DNA from: Haloferula luteola
Lineage (GTDB): Bacteria > Verrucomicrobiota > Verrucomicrobiia > Verrucomicrobiales > Akkermansiaceae
Assembly (NCBI RefSeq): GCF_014201715.1
Contig: NZ_JACHFD010000004.1
Span: 217,257-281,256 of the forward strand
Direction: 5' to 3'
Length of the DNA: 64,000 nucleotides
The notes beneath the pieces are model-generated. The model searched no databases. It was not told the DNA's origin and saw only the letters and a program-made list of their open reading frames with translations. Below, piece after piece: positions 13,994-22,937 of the stretch (position 1 is the first letter of the stretch; each line of letters opens with the position of its first letter). Made by a program: the position numbers and the translations under genes.

Positions 13994-16512
13994 GGTTTTC
14001 CAGTGTTGGGGTTGATGCGATAGGTGATATTTCCGTCCGGAGTGATGTCTTCGATGGTGGGATACATCAGTCTTTTCTTATCGTCTTCAAGGGCTGCCAA
14101 CGGGAAACCAAGCGTGGTGGGTGTGAAGGATCCTTGCCAGCGAGGGTGGAGAAGGCCTGAAGAATCTCCCTGAAATCCATTGTGTCCCAGTTCGTGGGCG
14201 ACGGCGAAGATGAGTCCAGTCGTGTCGATGCCATTGGCACGAAGATAAGGAGTTCTGAAATCGGATCGCGCGTAGCCCAGTGGCCTCGAAGTTTTCCATC
14301 CATTTTCATTGATAGAGTGGCTTTGGATGGGGCAGGGGAGATAATAGACATTGAAGTAAGAAGTTGGCTGGAAGGATGTTGCTATGAGTAACTTTTCTTC
14401 TGTGTTCCTTGATTTTGTTATCAGATAATCAAACATCCCATTCACTTTGATTTCGGATCCCTCGAATTCTCCTTCGGGATCGCCGACGTCGAAGGCGACT
14501 TCGGCGGACTGGGAGTTGACTTCGAAATAGATGTTGGCTTGGTCGCCGTAGATTTCGTTGAGGCGGGTTTCGAGCTCGCTGGCAGAGGGGACGTTCATGG
14601 GGTGGACGACGGGGGGAGGAGCGCCTGTGTTGCGGATGCCGTCGGCGCCGGTGGTGATGGCGGTGCCGATGTTGTCGTCGAAGGGATCGGGGATGGTGTT
14701 GATGGCCCCATTGGGTCCCGGCTGAAGGAAGGGGGCATCGGGTTGGCCGTAGCCGGTTTCGATGATGATTTCGTCGCGGGGATCGGTTTGGGTTTCGCAG
14801 ATGCCATTGGGACCGGTGTTGATGGCGCCGGAGACGACGATGTCATCGCCGCCAGGGGTGCTCCAGAGGGCGCCGGATTGGTTCTTTTTCCGCACGCAAA
14901 CGGTGTAGGGGAGGCCTTCCCCGACTTTGATGGTCTGGGGGTCGACGTCGTCATTGGTGATGGAGATGGCGTGCGTCGTCAATTTGACGACCTTTTTGGG
15001 GTAGGTGACGATGTCGAGGATGCGAGCTCCATCGGCGAAATCGAGGTAGGTGCTGTCGTCGCTACCGGTTCCCTGGAAGGAGAGGGTGAGGGGTTCTCCG
15101 GGGATGGCGCGTTCGGGGTCGACCTGGATCTGGGCGGGTGTGGAGGGCTGGGTGGGGTCGGGTTGGGGGGCGAGGGGATCGTTTTGGGTTTGGAGGTGGA
15201 AGGCGATGTTGCCGAGTCCGCTGAGGAGGCAGGTGTGGGCGGAGGAGTGATCACCGGGGACCATGAGCCATGGGCGGGGGTGTTGATCCTTTTCGATCTC
15301 GCGTGGGTAGTCGTCGAAGCCGAATTCGGTGCGGGCTTCGGCGAGTTGGGGGAAGAGGAGGTAGTCGTTGAGGGTGCCGGTGGGGTCGAGGGATTCGGAG
15401 AGTTGGTCGACGTCGTAGTGGATGGTGAGGGTGTTGGATTGGGTTTGTCCTTTGAGGAGGGTGAATTCGAGGGCTTGAGTGAGGACGGGGGTGAAGGCGG
15501 GATGGCCGAGCCATTGGGGGCTGCCGAGGAGGGATGCGTCTTCGCGGATTTGGACGAGGGTGAAGAAGCGGTTGCTGGCGACGGGGGTGGAGGAGACGAT
15601 CTGGAGGGTGACGGTTTGCATCATGCCGCCGAGGACGGGGTCGTGATCGAGGAAGGCGATGGGGTAGATGTTGGAGGAGTAGGGGTCGCGGTTTTGGACG
15701 AAGGTGCCATCGAGGGAGAGGGTCTGGGTGTCTTCGATGGTGTAGAGGTCGCTGAAGCCTTGTTCGTGGACGAAGATCTGGAGGGAACTCTGGACGACGC
15801 AGCGGAAGGGGTTGGGATCGGCGGGGTGGGTGTCGTTTTGGTTGGGGATGGAGTCGCCGTCGGGGTCGCCATCGGGGCCGTTGTCGCCGGTGGGGTCGAG
15901 GGGATCGAGGTGGTTGGTGGCTTCCCAGAGGTCGGAGAGGCCATCGAGGTCGGTATCGACGAGGTTGGGATCGGTGCCGAGGAGGGCTTCTTCCCAGTGG
16001 GTGAGTTGGTCGCCATCAAGGTCGGAGTCGAGGACATGGACGCGCCAGAAGATGTGGTCGGGGAGGGATCCGTCCTGGTAGGCGATTTGGATGCCGAGGG
16101 GGAGGCCGGGGGCGTCGCCTTGGATGAGGTCGCCGAAGGAGGCCCAGTTTTGGAGGTCGGTGGAGAGGGAGAGTTGGTAGTTTTTTCCGGGGAGGGCGTT
16201 CCAATCGATGAAGAAGTTCCCGGGGAGGGAGGGATGGGTGGTGAGGGTGGCGCGGACGATGCCGAGGGGGTGTTGGGGGCTCCAGGGGTCGGTGCCGGCG
16301 AGGGCTTCATCGAGGTGGGTCCAGCCGTCGTGGTCGGGATCGGCGGTGGGAGCGAAGTCGCCTGTGGCGGAGGGGAAGAGTTGGCCGGAGTTGTAGTATT
16401 TTTCCCAGAGGTCGCTGAGGCCATTGGCATTGGTATCGAGGATGGCGTGGGCGGGAGTGATGCCGAGGAGGAGGGTTCCGAGGAGGGAGGTGGGGAGGAG
16501 GGAGGGTTTCAC
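13933..16512 (-). CDS. secreted metzincin-like protease with thrombospondin-type-3-like repeats
   Basis: The GTG at 16512 overlaps the upstream stop (GTGA) and gives 859 aa with a clear signal peptide (SLLPTSLLGTLLLGITPAHA). The N-terminal third has Asp-rich calcium-type repeats ('DTNANGLSDLWEKYY', 'DSDLDGDQLTHWEE', 'DTDLDGLSDLWE') and an 'LSLSTDLQNW' motif common in verrucomicrobial exported proteins. Further on are 'GPNGICETQTDP' and 'GPNGAINTIPDP' segments. The C-terminal part contains 'AVAHELGHNGFQGD', a HExxH zinc site with Asp at the third-ligand position of metzincins, and 'KRLMYPT', a plausible Met-turn. The glycine of the strict metzincin consensus is one residue early, so the fold is inferred. 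Likely an extracellular protease. Confidence 0.7.
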   Translation of the reverse strand: MKPSLLPTSLLGTLLLGITPAHAILDTNANGLSDLWEKYYNSGQLFPSATGDFAPTADPDHDGWTHLDEALAGTDPWSPQHPLGIVRATLTTHPSLPGNFFIDWNALPGKNYQLSLSTDLQNWASFGDLIQGDAPGLPLGIQIAYQDGSLPDHIFWRVHVLDSDLDGDQLTHWEEALLGTDPNLVDTDLDGLSDLWEATNHLDPLDPTGDNGPDGDPDGDSIPNQNDTHPADPNPFRCVVQSSLQIFVHEQGFSDLYTIEDTQTLSLDGTFVQNRDPYSSNIYPIAFLDHDPVLGGMMQTVTLQIVSSTPVASNRFFTLVQIREDASLLGSPQWLGHPAFTPVLTQALEFTLLKGQTQSNTLTIHYDVDQLSESLDPTGTLNDYLLFPQLAEARTEFGFDDYPREIEKDQHPRPWLMVPGDHSSAHTCLLSGLGNIAFHLQTQNDPLAPQPDPTQPSTPAQIQVDPERAIPGEPLTLSFQGTGSDDSTYLDFADGARILDIVTYPKKVVKLTTHAISITNDDVDPQTIKVGEGLPYTVCVRKKNQSGALWSTPGGDDIVVSGAINTGPNGICETQTDPRDEIIIETGYGQPDAPFLQPGPNGAINTIPDPFDDNIGTAITTGADGIRNTGAPPPVVHPMNVPSASELETRLNEIYGDQANIYFEVNSQSAEVAFDVGDPEGEFEGSEIKVNGMFDYLITKSRNTEEKLLIATSFQPTSYFNVYYLPCPIQSHSINENGWKTSRPLGYARSDFRTPYLRANGIDTTGLIFAVAHELGHNGFQGDSSGLLHPRWQGSFTPTTLGFPLAALEDDKKRLMYPTIEDITPDGNITYRINPNTGKPWALLLKEETDIFHGRRMGY

Positions 16513-17276
16513 CGCAGGGAGGGGCTGGGGGTTTGTGGGGAGTTTGGGGAGGTGGCGGGCAGGGTCTGCCAGTAGCGGACACGGAGGTTTTTGAGGTGGG
16601 GAGGGTCGGCGAGTTCGCGGATTTTTTGGCGTTGGGCGGCGGCGAGGCGTTGTTGGTGAGCGGTGCGGAGGGTGGGCCATTGGGCGCGATAGGTGGCCAT
16701 GAGGGCCTGAAGGGGGGAGAGGTCGAGGGGTTCGGTGCTATCATCGGCGCGCTGGATTTCGCCGGTGTTGTCGGCGGCGAAGGTGGGCCAGGAGATGCCC
16801 GGCGGGAGCGGCGGGGAGGCCGGGGTGGGATCCGGTGGGTTTCCTGCGGGGAGGGCGACTTCGGAGGTGGCGATGAGGAGGGCGTGGGTGGCCGACGGGT
16901 CGTCGATTTCGGCAAATCCGCCGAGCCAGGCGAGTTGGGCGTTGATCCAGAGGAGGACGGGGTCGGTGCCGGGTTGGGGGGCGTAGTGGACGAGGGCTTT
17001 GGCCTTAAGGGGATTGCCCTGGGGGAGGTAGATGGTGCCGCCGAGGAAGAGGAAGCGCTGGGGCTTAAGGGGGGAGGCGGGAGGGGCGTTGAGCGCGCTG
17101 GGGAGGGAGGGGCTGGTTGGAGGAGAGGCGGGCAGGGTGAGGGGTTGGAGTTTTTCAAAGGTGATCTGCCGTTGCCCGAGGGGTTGGGTGCGGGAGGAGA
17201 GGAGGCGAGGGGGTTCTTGCGCGGGGAGGAGGGCCACGGTGAGGAGGCCTGCTTTGAGAAGGATCCAAGGCTTCAT
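16509..17276 (-). CDS. proline-rich secreted protein, unknown function
   Basis: The ATG at 17276 gives 255 aa with a signal peptide (MKPWILLKAGLLTVALLPAQ). The rest is rich in P, A and L, contains 'FLFLGGTIYLPQGNPLKAK' and 'LLWINAQLAWLGGFAEIDDPS', and a basic helical C-terminal part (QQRLAAAQRQKIRELADPP). No family is recognised. It is translationally coupled to the protease gene (GTGA overlap) and heads a four-gene minus-strand operon (17276 to 10549) of exported proteins, so it may assist the protease. Confidence 0.65.
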   Translation of the reverse strand: MKPWILLKAGLLTVALLPAQEPPRLLSSRTQPLGQRQITFEKLQPLTLPASPPTSPSLPSALNAPPASPLKPQRFLFLGGTIYLPQGNPLKAKALVHYAPQPGTDPVLLWINAQLAWLGGFAEIDDPSATHALLIATSEVALPAGNPPDPTPASPPLPPGISWPTFAADNTGEIQRADDSTEPLDLSPLQALMATYRAQWPTLRTAHQQRLAAAQRQKIRELADPPHLKNLRVRYWQTLPATSPNSPQTPSPSLR

Positions 17277-17308
17277 GGGAGGGGGAGGGGGTTGAGGGAG
17301 ATGGCTTA

Positions 17309-17329
17309 AAGTAGTCAAAACGACTACTT
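17309..17329. promoter_or_regulatory. palindromic operator candidate upstream of the secreted-protein operon
   Basis: A perfect 8-bp inverted repeat, AAGTAGTC-N5-GACTACTT, lies 33-53 nt upstream of the start codon at 17276. There is no T-tract after it on the minus strand and no gene converges on it, so an operator for a dimeric regulator fits better than a terminator. Confidence 0.4.
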
Positions 17330-17441
17330 CATGAAATGAGGAAGATGCGGTTGCTTGGCAAGTACGATGATCGACAAAAATTCAGAGGATCAACGGGCTA
17401 CGGTGATGATGGGGGTGAATGGTGCGGCGAGGGGGGAGACG

Positions 17442-17474
17442 AAAAACCCCGGCGCTCGGGGAGAGCGGCCGGGG
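17442..17474 (-). terminator. intrinsic terminator of the TolB-like gene
   Basis: On the minus strand, stem CCCCGGC / GCCGGGG (14-nt loop) is followed by five T. It lies about 70 nt after the stop codon of the gene ending at 17542. Confidence 0.8.
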
Positions 17475-17541
17475 TGGGGTTGGGGAGAGGGGCTGGGAGG
17501 GGCAGCGGCCGGGCGGACCCGGCGAGCGGCGAGGGAAGGGA

Positions 17542-18291
17542 TCAGGGAATGACCTTGATGGTATCGGTGGCGACGATGGTGGAGCCGGAGTAGGTCTGGG
17601 CGACGAGGTCGATTTCGGTGGCTCCGGAGTGGCCTTCAAGGGCGGCGGAGAATTCGGCGCGGTCGACGCGAATGAAGAGGTTGCCGTAGCGGCTGGAGAT
17701 TTGATTGGCGGTGACGGATCCGAGAATTCTGACGGTGTCGGGATCGATGCCTTCATCGAGGAGGGATTTGTCGTCGAGGGAGAGGCGGAGGTTTACCCAT
17801 TTGCCGCGAGAGGTGAGTTTGAGGGCTTGGGGGGTGACTTTCATTTCGGCGATTTCGGGAATGAGGAGCCCGAGGGAGAGGGTGGCAATTTCGGTATCGC
17901 CGCCGTCGACGGTGGTATAGACGAGGTGGTCACCGGCGATGTGAGGATCGGTGTCGTCGACAGTATTGTCGGTGAGTTGGAGGAGCATGTCGGAGGCGGC
18001 GTTGTAGCCCCAGAGTTCCCAGTCGGTGCCGTCCCAGGATTGCCAGACGAGGGTGGAGCCGGAGAGGGCGACGGCGGTGTCATCGCCCGTGTTGTCAGTG
18101 AGTTGACGGGTTTCGCCTTGGTAGTGGACCATGATCTCGGTGTCGGCGCCATCGGGTTGGGCCTCCCACACGATGAGGGAGTCGGAGATTTGGGGATTTT
18201 GGTCGGGGTAGGCGTTGTTGGTGAGGAGTTCCGCGGTGGCGGGGGGAAGGGTGGCGGCGAGGGCGAGGAGGAGGAGGCGTGGGGTTTTCAT
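17542..18291 (-). CDS. secreted TolB-type beta-propeller-like protein
   Basis: The ATG at 18291 gives 249 aa with signal peptide (KTPRLLLLALAATLPPATA). The body contains repeated blades with alternating strands: 'NPQISDSLIVWEAQPDGADTEI', 'TAVALSGSTLVWQSWDGTDWEL' and 'DPHIAGDHLVYTTVDGGDTEI', typical of TolB/WD40-like beta-propeller repeats of PVC-group exported proteins. Only about three blades are present, so a complete propeller would need oligomerisation or the C-terminal domain. The C-terminal 90 residues look like an Ig-like or carbohydrate-type beta domain. Function is unknown. It stands alone, with its own terminator. Confidence 0.7.
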   Translation of the reverse strand: MKTPRLLLLALAATLPPATAELLTNNAYPDQNPQISDSLIVWEAQPDGADTEIMVHYQGETRQLTDNTGDDTAVALSGSTLVWQSWDGTDWELWGYNAASDMLLQLTDNTVDDTDPHIAGDHLVYTTVDGGDTEIATLSLGLLIPEIAEMKVTPQALKLTSRGKWVNLRLSLDDKSLLDEGIDPDTVRILGSVTANQISSRYGNLFIRVDRAEFSAALEGHSGATEIDLVAQTYSGSTIVATDTIKVIP

Positions 18292-18517
18292 GGTCGATGG
18301 AAGCACGGTGGGGTGATGGTCCGCGGGTCCCGCTCGTCGGGCGTCCGATCGAGCGTTGCGGTGCGGCGACAGCTTTGCAAGGGGTCGGCCAAGGGGGCAG
18401 AAAGCTCTGAAAGCGCCGAGTTTCCGGGGTTGGCGGAGGTTTGAGGGGTGGGTGGGGGAGGTGAGAAGGGGGCACGATGCATGATGGTTGGGGTGCAGGA
18501 TGCCCCTTTTTTGGGGG

Positions 18518-19603
18518 TCAGTCTTCGGGGACGAGGACGGGCCAATCTTGGTCGTCCCAGGCGATTTCGCGGATGCGAAGTTTGGCTTTGCCTTGGTCTT
18601 TGAGGTCGTAGGCGTGGAAGACGAGGAGGTCGCGATCGTCGAAGGAGTAGGCGGCGCAGTGTCCGGCGGCGGCCCAGTCTTGTCCGTCGCCGGCGAGGAG
18701 GAGGGTGCCGCCACCGCGGACGAGGCGCTGACCGTCGCGGTCGAGGTAGGGGCCGCGAATGTTATCGGCGCGCCCGACGAGGATTTTGTAGGTGCTGGAG
18801 ACGCCTTGGCAGCAGCGATCCCAGGAGAGGAAGAGGTAGTAGTGGCCGTTTTTCTGGAAGAGGAAGGGGGCTTCGATGGCGCCGTTCTTCATGCTCCGGT
18901 TGCGGGCGAGTTGATCGGGGGAGTAGAGGGTGGCGTAGTCGAGTTCGGGGTTGGCGGAGTCGCCGGCGTCGCGATCGTCGACGGCGAAGTCGCGGGGGCG
19001 GGAGGCGAGGGTGTACCATGCTTCGCCGGGCCCGGTGACTGGCTGGAGGAGGTCGGGCTGCATTTTGACGAGTTTGATGCCGTTCCAGAAGGAGCCGAAG
19101 GTGAGCCAAGGGTTGCCATCGGCATCGTGGGCGAGGTTGGGATCGATGGCGTTGCAGAGGTCGCGGCCGGGGACGGAGCGGAGGACGATGCCGTGGTCTT
19201 TCCAGGCGAAGTTGGGGGAGGTGGGGTCGAGGGTGGTATTGGTGGCGACGCCGATGGCGGAGGTGTTGCGGCCGAAGGCGGAGACGGAGTAGTAGAGGTA
19301 GAAGGTGCCGTTGTGTTTGGCGATGTCGGGGGCCCAGATGTCGCCACCGAAGGCGGGGACGGTTTGGGCGACCCAGGCTGGGGTTGCGGAGAAGACGGGG
19401 GGTTCGGAGTGCCAGGTTTGGAGGTCTTTGGAGGATTGGACGCGGATGCCTTTGCCGGTGGAGAAGAGGTAGTAGGTGTCGCCGTCTTTACCGAGGACGG
19501 GGTCGTGGGCTTCGACGGTGCGATCTTGGCCATGGGCGGGGGTGGCGAGGGCGAGGAGGGGGGCGGTGAGGGCGATGAAAAGAGGGTGGATGAATCGTTT
19601 CAT
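18518..19603 (-). CDS. GH43 endo-arabinanase / arabinosidase, secreted
   Basis: Glycoside hydrolase family 43, probably arabinan endo-1,5-alpha-L-arabinosidase, hydrolysing plant or algal arabinans outside the cytoplasm. The 361-aa product has a signal peptide ending at 'TPAHGQ'. The family triad is visible: Asp34 in 'EAHDPVLGK' (base), Asp154 in 'NAIDPNLAHD' (pKa modulator) and Glu244 in 'GAIEAPFLF' (acid). 'FWNGIKLVKM' and 'CCQGVSSTYKILVGRA' are characteristic of the arabinanase subfamily. The arabinose released would fit the pentose use suggested by xylose isomerase nearby. Confidence 0.93.
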   Translation of the reverse strand: MKRFIHPLFIALTAPLLALATPAHGQDRTVEAHDPVLGKDGDTYYLFSTGKGIRVQSSKDLQTWHSEPPVFSATPAWVAQTVPAFGGDIWAPDIAKHNGTFYLYYSVSAFGRNTSAIGVATNTTLDPTSPNFAWKDHGIVLRSVPGRDLCNAIDPNLAHDADGNPWLTFGSFWNGIKLVKMQPDLLQPVTGPGEAWYTLASRPRDFAVDDRDAGDSANPELDYATLYSPDQLARNRSMKNGAIEAPFLFQKNGHYYLFLSWDRCCQGVSSTYKILVGRADNIRGPYLDRDGQRLVRGGGTLLLAGDGQDWAAAGHCAAYSFDDRDLLVFHAYDLKDQGKAKLRIREIAWDDQDWPVLVPED

Positions 19604-19698
19604 GGATCGGAAAGGCTAGGTGGGAGGAGGCGAGCTGTCAGTTCAGGAATCTGCCATCCCGGGGAAGTCGGCGCGGGCTCTGCTTGCGATGCCCGCGG

Positions 19699-21114
19699 AT
19701 GCGTTGGAGTACGAAGATTGCTGGCCGGAGGTATGGATTCGGTGACCTGAAAAGTTTGCTGGCGAAGGCGACGCCGCACCGGTCGGGGGATGTTTTGGCG
19801 GGATTGGCGGCGGAGTCGGCGGAGGAGCGGGTGGCGGCGCAGTGTTTGTTGGCGGATGTTCCGATGCGGCATTTTTTGGAGGAGTGTCTGGTGCCGTATG
19901 AGGAGGATGAGGTGACGCGGTTGATCATGGACCGGCACGATGTGGGGGCTTTTGCGGCGGTGGCGGATCTGAGTGTGGGGGAGTTTCGTGATTGGTTGCT
20001 GGCGTATGAGACGGATGGGGAGGTGTTGGCGGCGCTGGCGGCGGGTTTGACGCCGGAGATGGTGGCGGCGGTGAGCAAGTTGATGGCGAACCAGGATTTG
20101 ATTTTGGTGGCGTCGAAGTGCCGGGTGGTGACGCGTTTTCGGAGCACGATGGGTTTGCCGGGGCGGCTTTCGGTGCGGTTGCAGCCGAATCATCCGGCGG
20201 ATGATTTGCGGGGGATTGCGGCATCGATTTTGGATGGGCTGTTGTTGGGCTGCGGGGATGCGGTGATCGGGATCAATCCGGCGACGGATCAGGTTTCGAC
20301 GACTTGTGCGATGTTGGAGATGATGGATGGGTTGATTGCGCGGTATGAGATTCCGACGCAGTCGTGTGTGTTGGCACATGTGACGACGCAGTTGCGGGCC
20401 ATGGAGCAGGGGGCGCCGGTGGATCTGGTGTTCCAATCGATTGCGGGATCAGAGGCGGCGCAGGCGAGTTTCGGGATTGATCTGGCGTTGTTGGGCGAGG
20501 CGCGGGAGGCCGCGTTGTCGTTGAAGCGGGGGACGCTGGGGAATGAGGTGATGTATTTCGAGACGGGGCAGGGGAGTGCGCTTTCGGCTGGAGCCCACCA
20601 CGGGGTGGATCAGCAGACGATGGAGGCTCGGGCGTATGCGGTGGCGAGGGAGTTTTCTCCGTTATTGGTGAACACGGTGGTGGGGTTCATCGGCCCGGAG
20701 TATCTCTACGATGGGAAGCAGATCGTGAGGGCGGGGTTGGAGGATCATTTCTGCGGGAAGCTGCTGGGGCTGCCGATGGGGTGTGATGTGTGCCACACGA
20801 ATCATGCGGAGGCGGATCAGGACGATATGGATACTTTGTTGACTCTGTTGGGGGTGGCAGGGTGCCACTATATCATGGGGGTGCCGGGCGCGGATGATAT
20901 CATGTTGGGTTATCAATCGAGTTCGTTTCACGACGCGCATTATCTGCGGCAGGTGCTGGGGAAACGCCCGACTCCGGAGTTCGAGAGTTGGCTGGAAGCG
21001 CAGGGGATCACGATGCCGGGGGGGCGTTTGGCATCGTCGACACGGGCGCTGGCGGAGGCGCCGGCCTGGTTGGGATTGGGGTCCGGAGTGGCAACAGGTG
21101 GAGGTGAGCAGTGA
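19699..21114 (+). CDS. eutB: ethanolamine ammonia-lyase large subunit EutB
   Basis: Adenosylcobalamin-dependent enzyme that splits ethanolamine into acetaldehyde and ammonia, giving carbon and nitrogen from phosphatidylethanolamine. The ATG at 19699 starts MRWSTKIAGRRYGFGDLKSLL, matching the EutB N-terminus (a TTG five codons upstream is less likely). Signature segments 'LMANQDLILVASKCRVVTRFR', 'RLQPNHPADDL', 'INPATDQVS', 'ETGQGSALSAGAHHGVDQQT' and 'GCDVCHTNHAEADQDDMD' are present. At 471 aa it is near the usual 453-465. It overlaps eutC by one base (TGATG). Confidence 0.96.
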   Translation: MRWSTKIAGRRYGFGDLKSLLAKATPHRSGDVLAGLAAESAEERVAAQCLLADVPMRHFLEECLVPYEEDEVTRLIMDRHDVGAFAAVADLSVGEFRDWLLAYETDGEVLAALAAGLTPEMVAAVSKLMANQDLILVASKCRVVTRFRSTMGLPGRLSVRLQPNHPADDLRGIAASILDGLLLGCGDAVIGINPATDQVSTTCAMLEMMDGLIARYEIPTQSCVLAHVTTQLRAMEQGAPVDLVFQSIAGSEAAQASFGIDLALLGEAREAALSLKRGTLGNEVMYFETGQGSALSAGAHHGVDQQTMEARAYAVAREFSPLLVNTVVGFIGPEYLYDGKQIVRAGLEDHFCGKLLGLPMGCDVCHTNHAEADQDDMDTLLTLLGVAGCHYIMGVPGADDIMLGYQSSSFHDAHYLRQVLGKRPTPEFESWLEAQGITMPGGRLASSTRALAEAPAWLGLGSGVATGGGEQ

Positions 21115-21875
21115 TGGAGAAGCGGTTATTTCAGGCATGGACGTCGGCCCGCGTGGCGATGGGGCGGACGGGAGGTTCGTTGCCTTGTCGGGAGCGATTG
21201 CGATTTTTGGTGGATCACGCGCGGGCGCGGGATGCGGTGCATGCGGTTTTCGATCCGCCGGGTTTGGCGGTGGAGTTGGAAGGGCATGGTTTGCCGGTGA
21301 TGTATGCGCCTTCGCGGGCGGCGGATCGGCAGGTGTATCTGCAGCGGCCGGATTGGGGTCGGCAGTTGGGGGAAGGGGCCAGGGAGAGGTTGGAGGGAGC
21401 GCGGGGAGATTATGATTTGGTGGTGGTGGTGGCGGACGGGTTGTCGGCCGAGGCGACGCATCGCCAAGCTCCGCCGTTGCTGGAGGCGTTGTTTCCGTTG
21501 CTGCGGGGATGGGAGTTGGGGCCTTTGGTGATTTCGAGCCAGGCGCGGGTGGCGTTGGAGGATGAGATTGGGGAGGCGTTGGGGGCGCGGGCGGTGCTGA
21601 TGTTGTTAGGGGAGCGGCCAGGATTGGGATCGCCGGACAGTTTGGGGGCTTATTTGGTGCAGGGTCCGCGGCGGGGAAATTCGGATGCGCAGCGGAATTG
21701 TGTTTCGAACATCCGCCCTGCGGGGTTGCCGGTGGAGGCGGCGGCCCAGCGAATCGCATGGTTGTTGGGGGAGGCGCGTCGGCTGGGCTTCAGTGGGGTG
21801 GATTTGAAGGATGAAAGTGGGGCGGGGGGAGGTTTGGATTTTGACCCTTGTCCGGATCCCGGCCGCTTGTGCTAA
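21114..21875 (+). CDS. eutC: ethanolamine ammonia-lyase small subunit EutC
   Basis: Partner of EutB that contributes to cobalamin binding. The 253-aa product contains 'TSARVAMGRTGGSLPCRERLRF', 'DHARARDAVHAVFD', 'RPDWGRQL', 'VVVADGLSAEATHRQ', 'ISSQARVALEDEIGEALGA', 'GERPGLGSPDSLGAYL' and 'DAQRNCVSNIRPAGLP', all hallmarks of EutC. No microcompartment shell, EutE, EutG or reactivase (EutA) genes follow; the next gene is an AraC regulator 9 nt downstream. This is the simple, non-compartment type of ethanolamine use seen in many aerobes. Confidence 0.96.
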   Translation: MEKRLFQAWTSARVAMGRTGGSLPCRERLRFLVDHARARDAVHAVFDPPGLAVELEGHGLPVMYAPSRAADRQVYLQRPDWGRQLGEGARERLEGARGDYDLVVVVADGLSAEATHRQAPPLLEALFPLLRGWELGPLVISSQARVALEDEIGEALGARAVLMLLGERPGLGSPDSLGAYLVQGPRRGNSDAQRNCVSNIRPAGLPVEAAAQRIAWLLGEARRLGFSGVDLKDESGAGGGLDFDPCPDPGRLC

Positions 21876-21884
21876 GATGGGTCC

Positions 21885-22781
21885 ATGGCGGTGCTGGCTA
21901 GGGGCGAAGACTACTTTGGGAAGGAGGGTTTTCCGGTGGCGGTGCGCAGGGTGCGGACGGAGCCGGACGGAGGGCCCTCGCACCTGCACGATGTGACGGA
22001 GGTGGATCACTTCCACGATTTCTGCGAGTTGGTGTTGGTGCTTTCGGGGCGGGGTCGGCACGTGTTGGAGGGGCAATCGTTTCCGGTTTCGGCGGGAAAT
22101 GTGTTGGTGGTGCAAGGCAGCCAGGTCCACGCATTCCGGGAGCGGGATGGGCTGGTGTTGGTGAACGTGATGTATGACCCGGAGCGTTTGCCCTTGCCGG
22201 AGGGATTGTTGAGGCGGCTGCCGGGGTACAGTGCGTTGTTCAAGCTGGAGCCGAGTTTCCGGACGGCCCATCGGTTTTCGAGTCGGCTGGATCTCGGGCG
22301 CGAGGATCTGGGGGTGGCGGAGGTGTTGGCGGAGCGTCTGGCCAAGGAGGAGCAGGGAAAGGATCCGGGGCATGAGGCGCTTCGATTGGGCTTGTTGGTG
22401 GAGTTGATGGGGTTTCTTTCGCGGCGCTATGGAGAGAGCGAGGCGGGGGAAAGTCGTGCGCTGCTGCGGATGGGCCGGCTGATCAGTACGCTGGAGCAGC
22501 AGTATGCGGAGCCGTGGACGGTGGCGGCATTGGCGCGGATGGCGGGGCTTTCGCGGACGAATTTTCTGCGCACGTTCCGGCAGGCGACGGGGCAGTCGCC
22601 GATTGGGTTTTTGATCGGGCTGCGGGTGGAGTCGGCGAAGCGACTGTTGCGGCAGAGTGATCGCAGCATGACGGCGATCGCCCACGATTGTGGGTTTGGG
22701 GACTCGAATTATTTCGCGCGGAAGTTTCGTGAAGCGACGGGGCGGACGCCGACGGAGTTTCGGCGACGGCCACTTGAGTGA
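21885..22781 (+). CDS. AraC-family transcriptional regulator (RhaS-like)
   Basis: A 298-aa protein with an N-terminal cupin sensor ('HFHDFCELVLVLSGRGRHVLEGQ', 'VSAGNVLVVQGSQVHAF') and a C-terminal double helix-turn-helix ('WTVAALARMAGLSRTNFLRTFRQATGQSP' and 'SMTAIAHDCGFGDSNYFARKFREATGRTP'). The second helix-turn-helix is the strongly conserved AraC signature. It follows eutC after 9 nt and precedes xylA by 156 nt, so it may control either ethanolamine or pentose genes; the cupin type (RhaS/XylR-like) favours a sugar ligand. No operator could be identified with confidence. Confidence 0.9.
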   Translation: MAVLARGEDYFGKEGFPVAVRRVRTEPDGGPSHLHDVTEVDHFHDFCELVLVLSGRGRHVLEGQSFPVSAGNVLVVQGSQVHAFRERDGLVLVNVMYDPERLPLPEGLLRRLPGYSALFKLEPSFRTAHRFSSRLDLGREDLGVAEVLAERLAKEEQGKDPGHEALRLGLLVELMGFLSRRYGESEAGESRALLRMGRLISTLEQQYAEPWTVAALARMAGLSRTNFLRTFRQATGQSPIGFLIGLRVESAKRLLRQSDRSMTAIAHDCGFGDSNYFARKFREATGRTPTEFRRRPLE

Positions 22782-22937
22782 TTTTCTGACCGAATGTGCT
22801 AATGCGAGAGGGATTTGGTCCGATCGTCAAGGCGCCGGGGTGCGGGGTGTGTCAGGTTGATGGACAGAAGGCGGCCTTGTCATGTCCCGGGATCGGGGCG
22901 AAAGCTGTCTGGAATTGTATTGAACCCAGAACCCATC

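Noticed and set aside
14539..16575. 678-aa plus-strand open frame opposite the protease gene
   Set aside because: Shadow of the minus-strand gene: composition almost only G, V, E, D; the minus strand has signal peptide, repeats and zinc motif.
19600..20436. 278-aa arginine/histidine-rich minus-strand frame opposite eutB
   Set aside because: Antisense shadow of eutB without protein-like composition.
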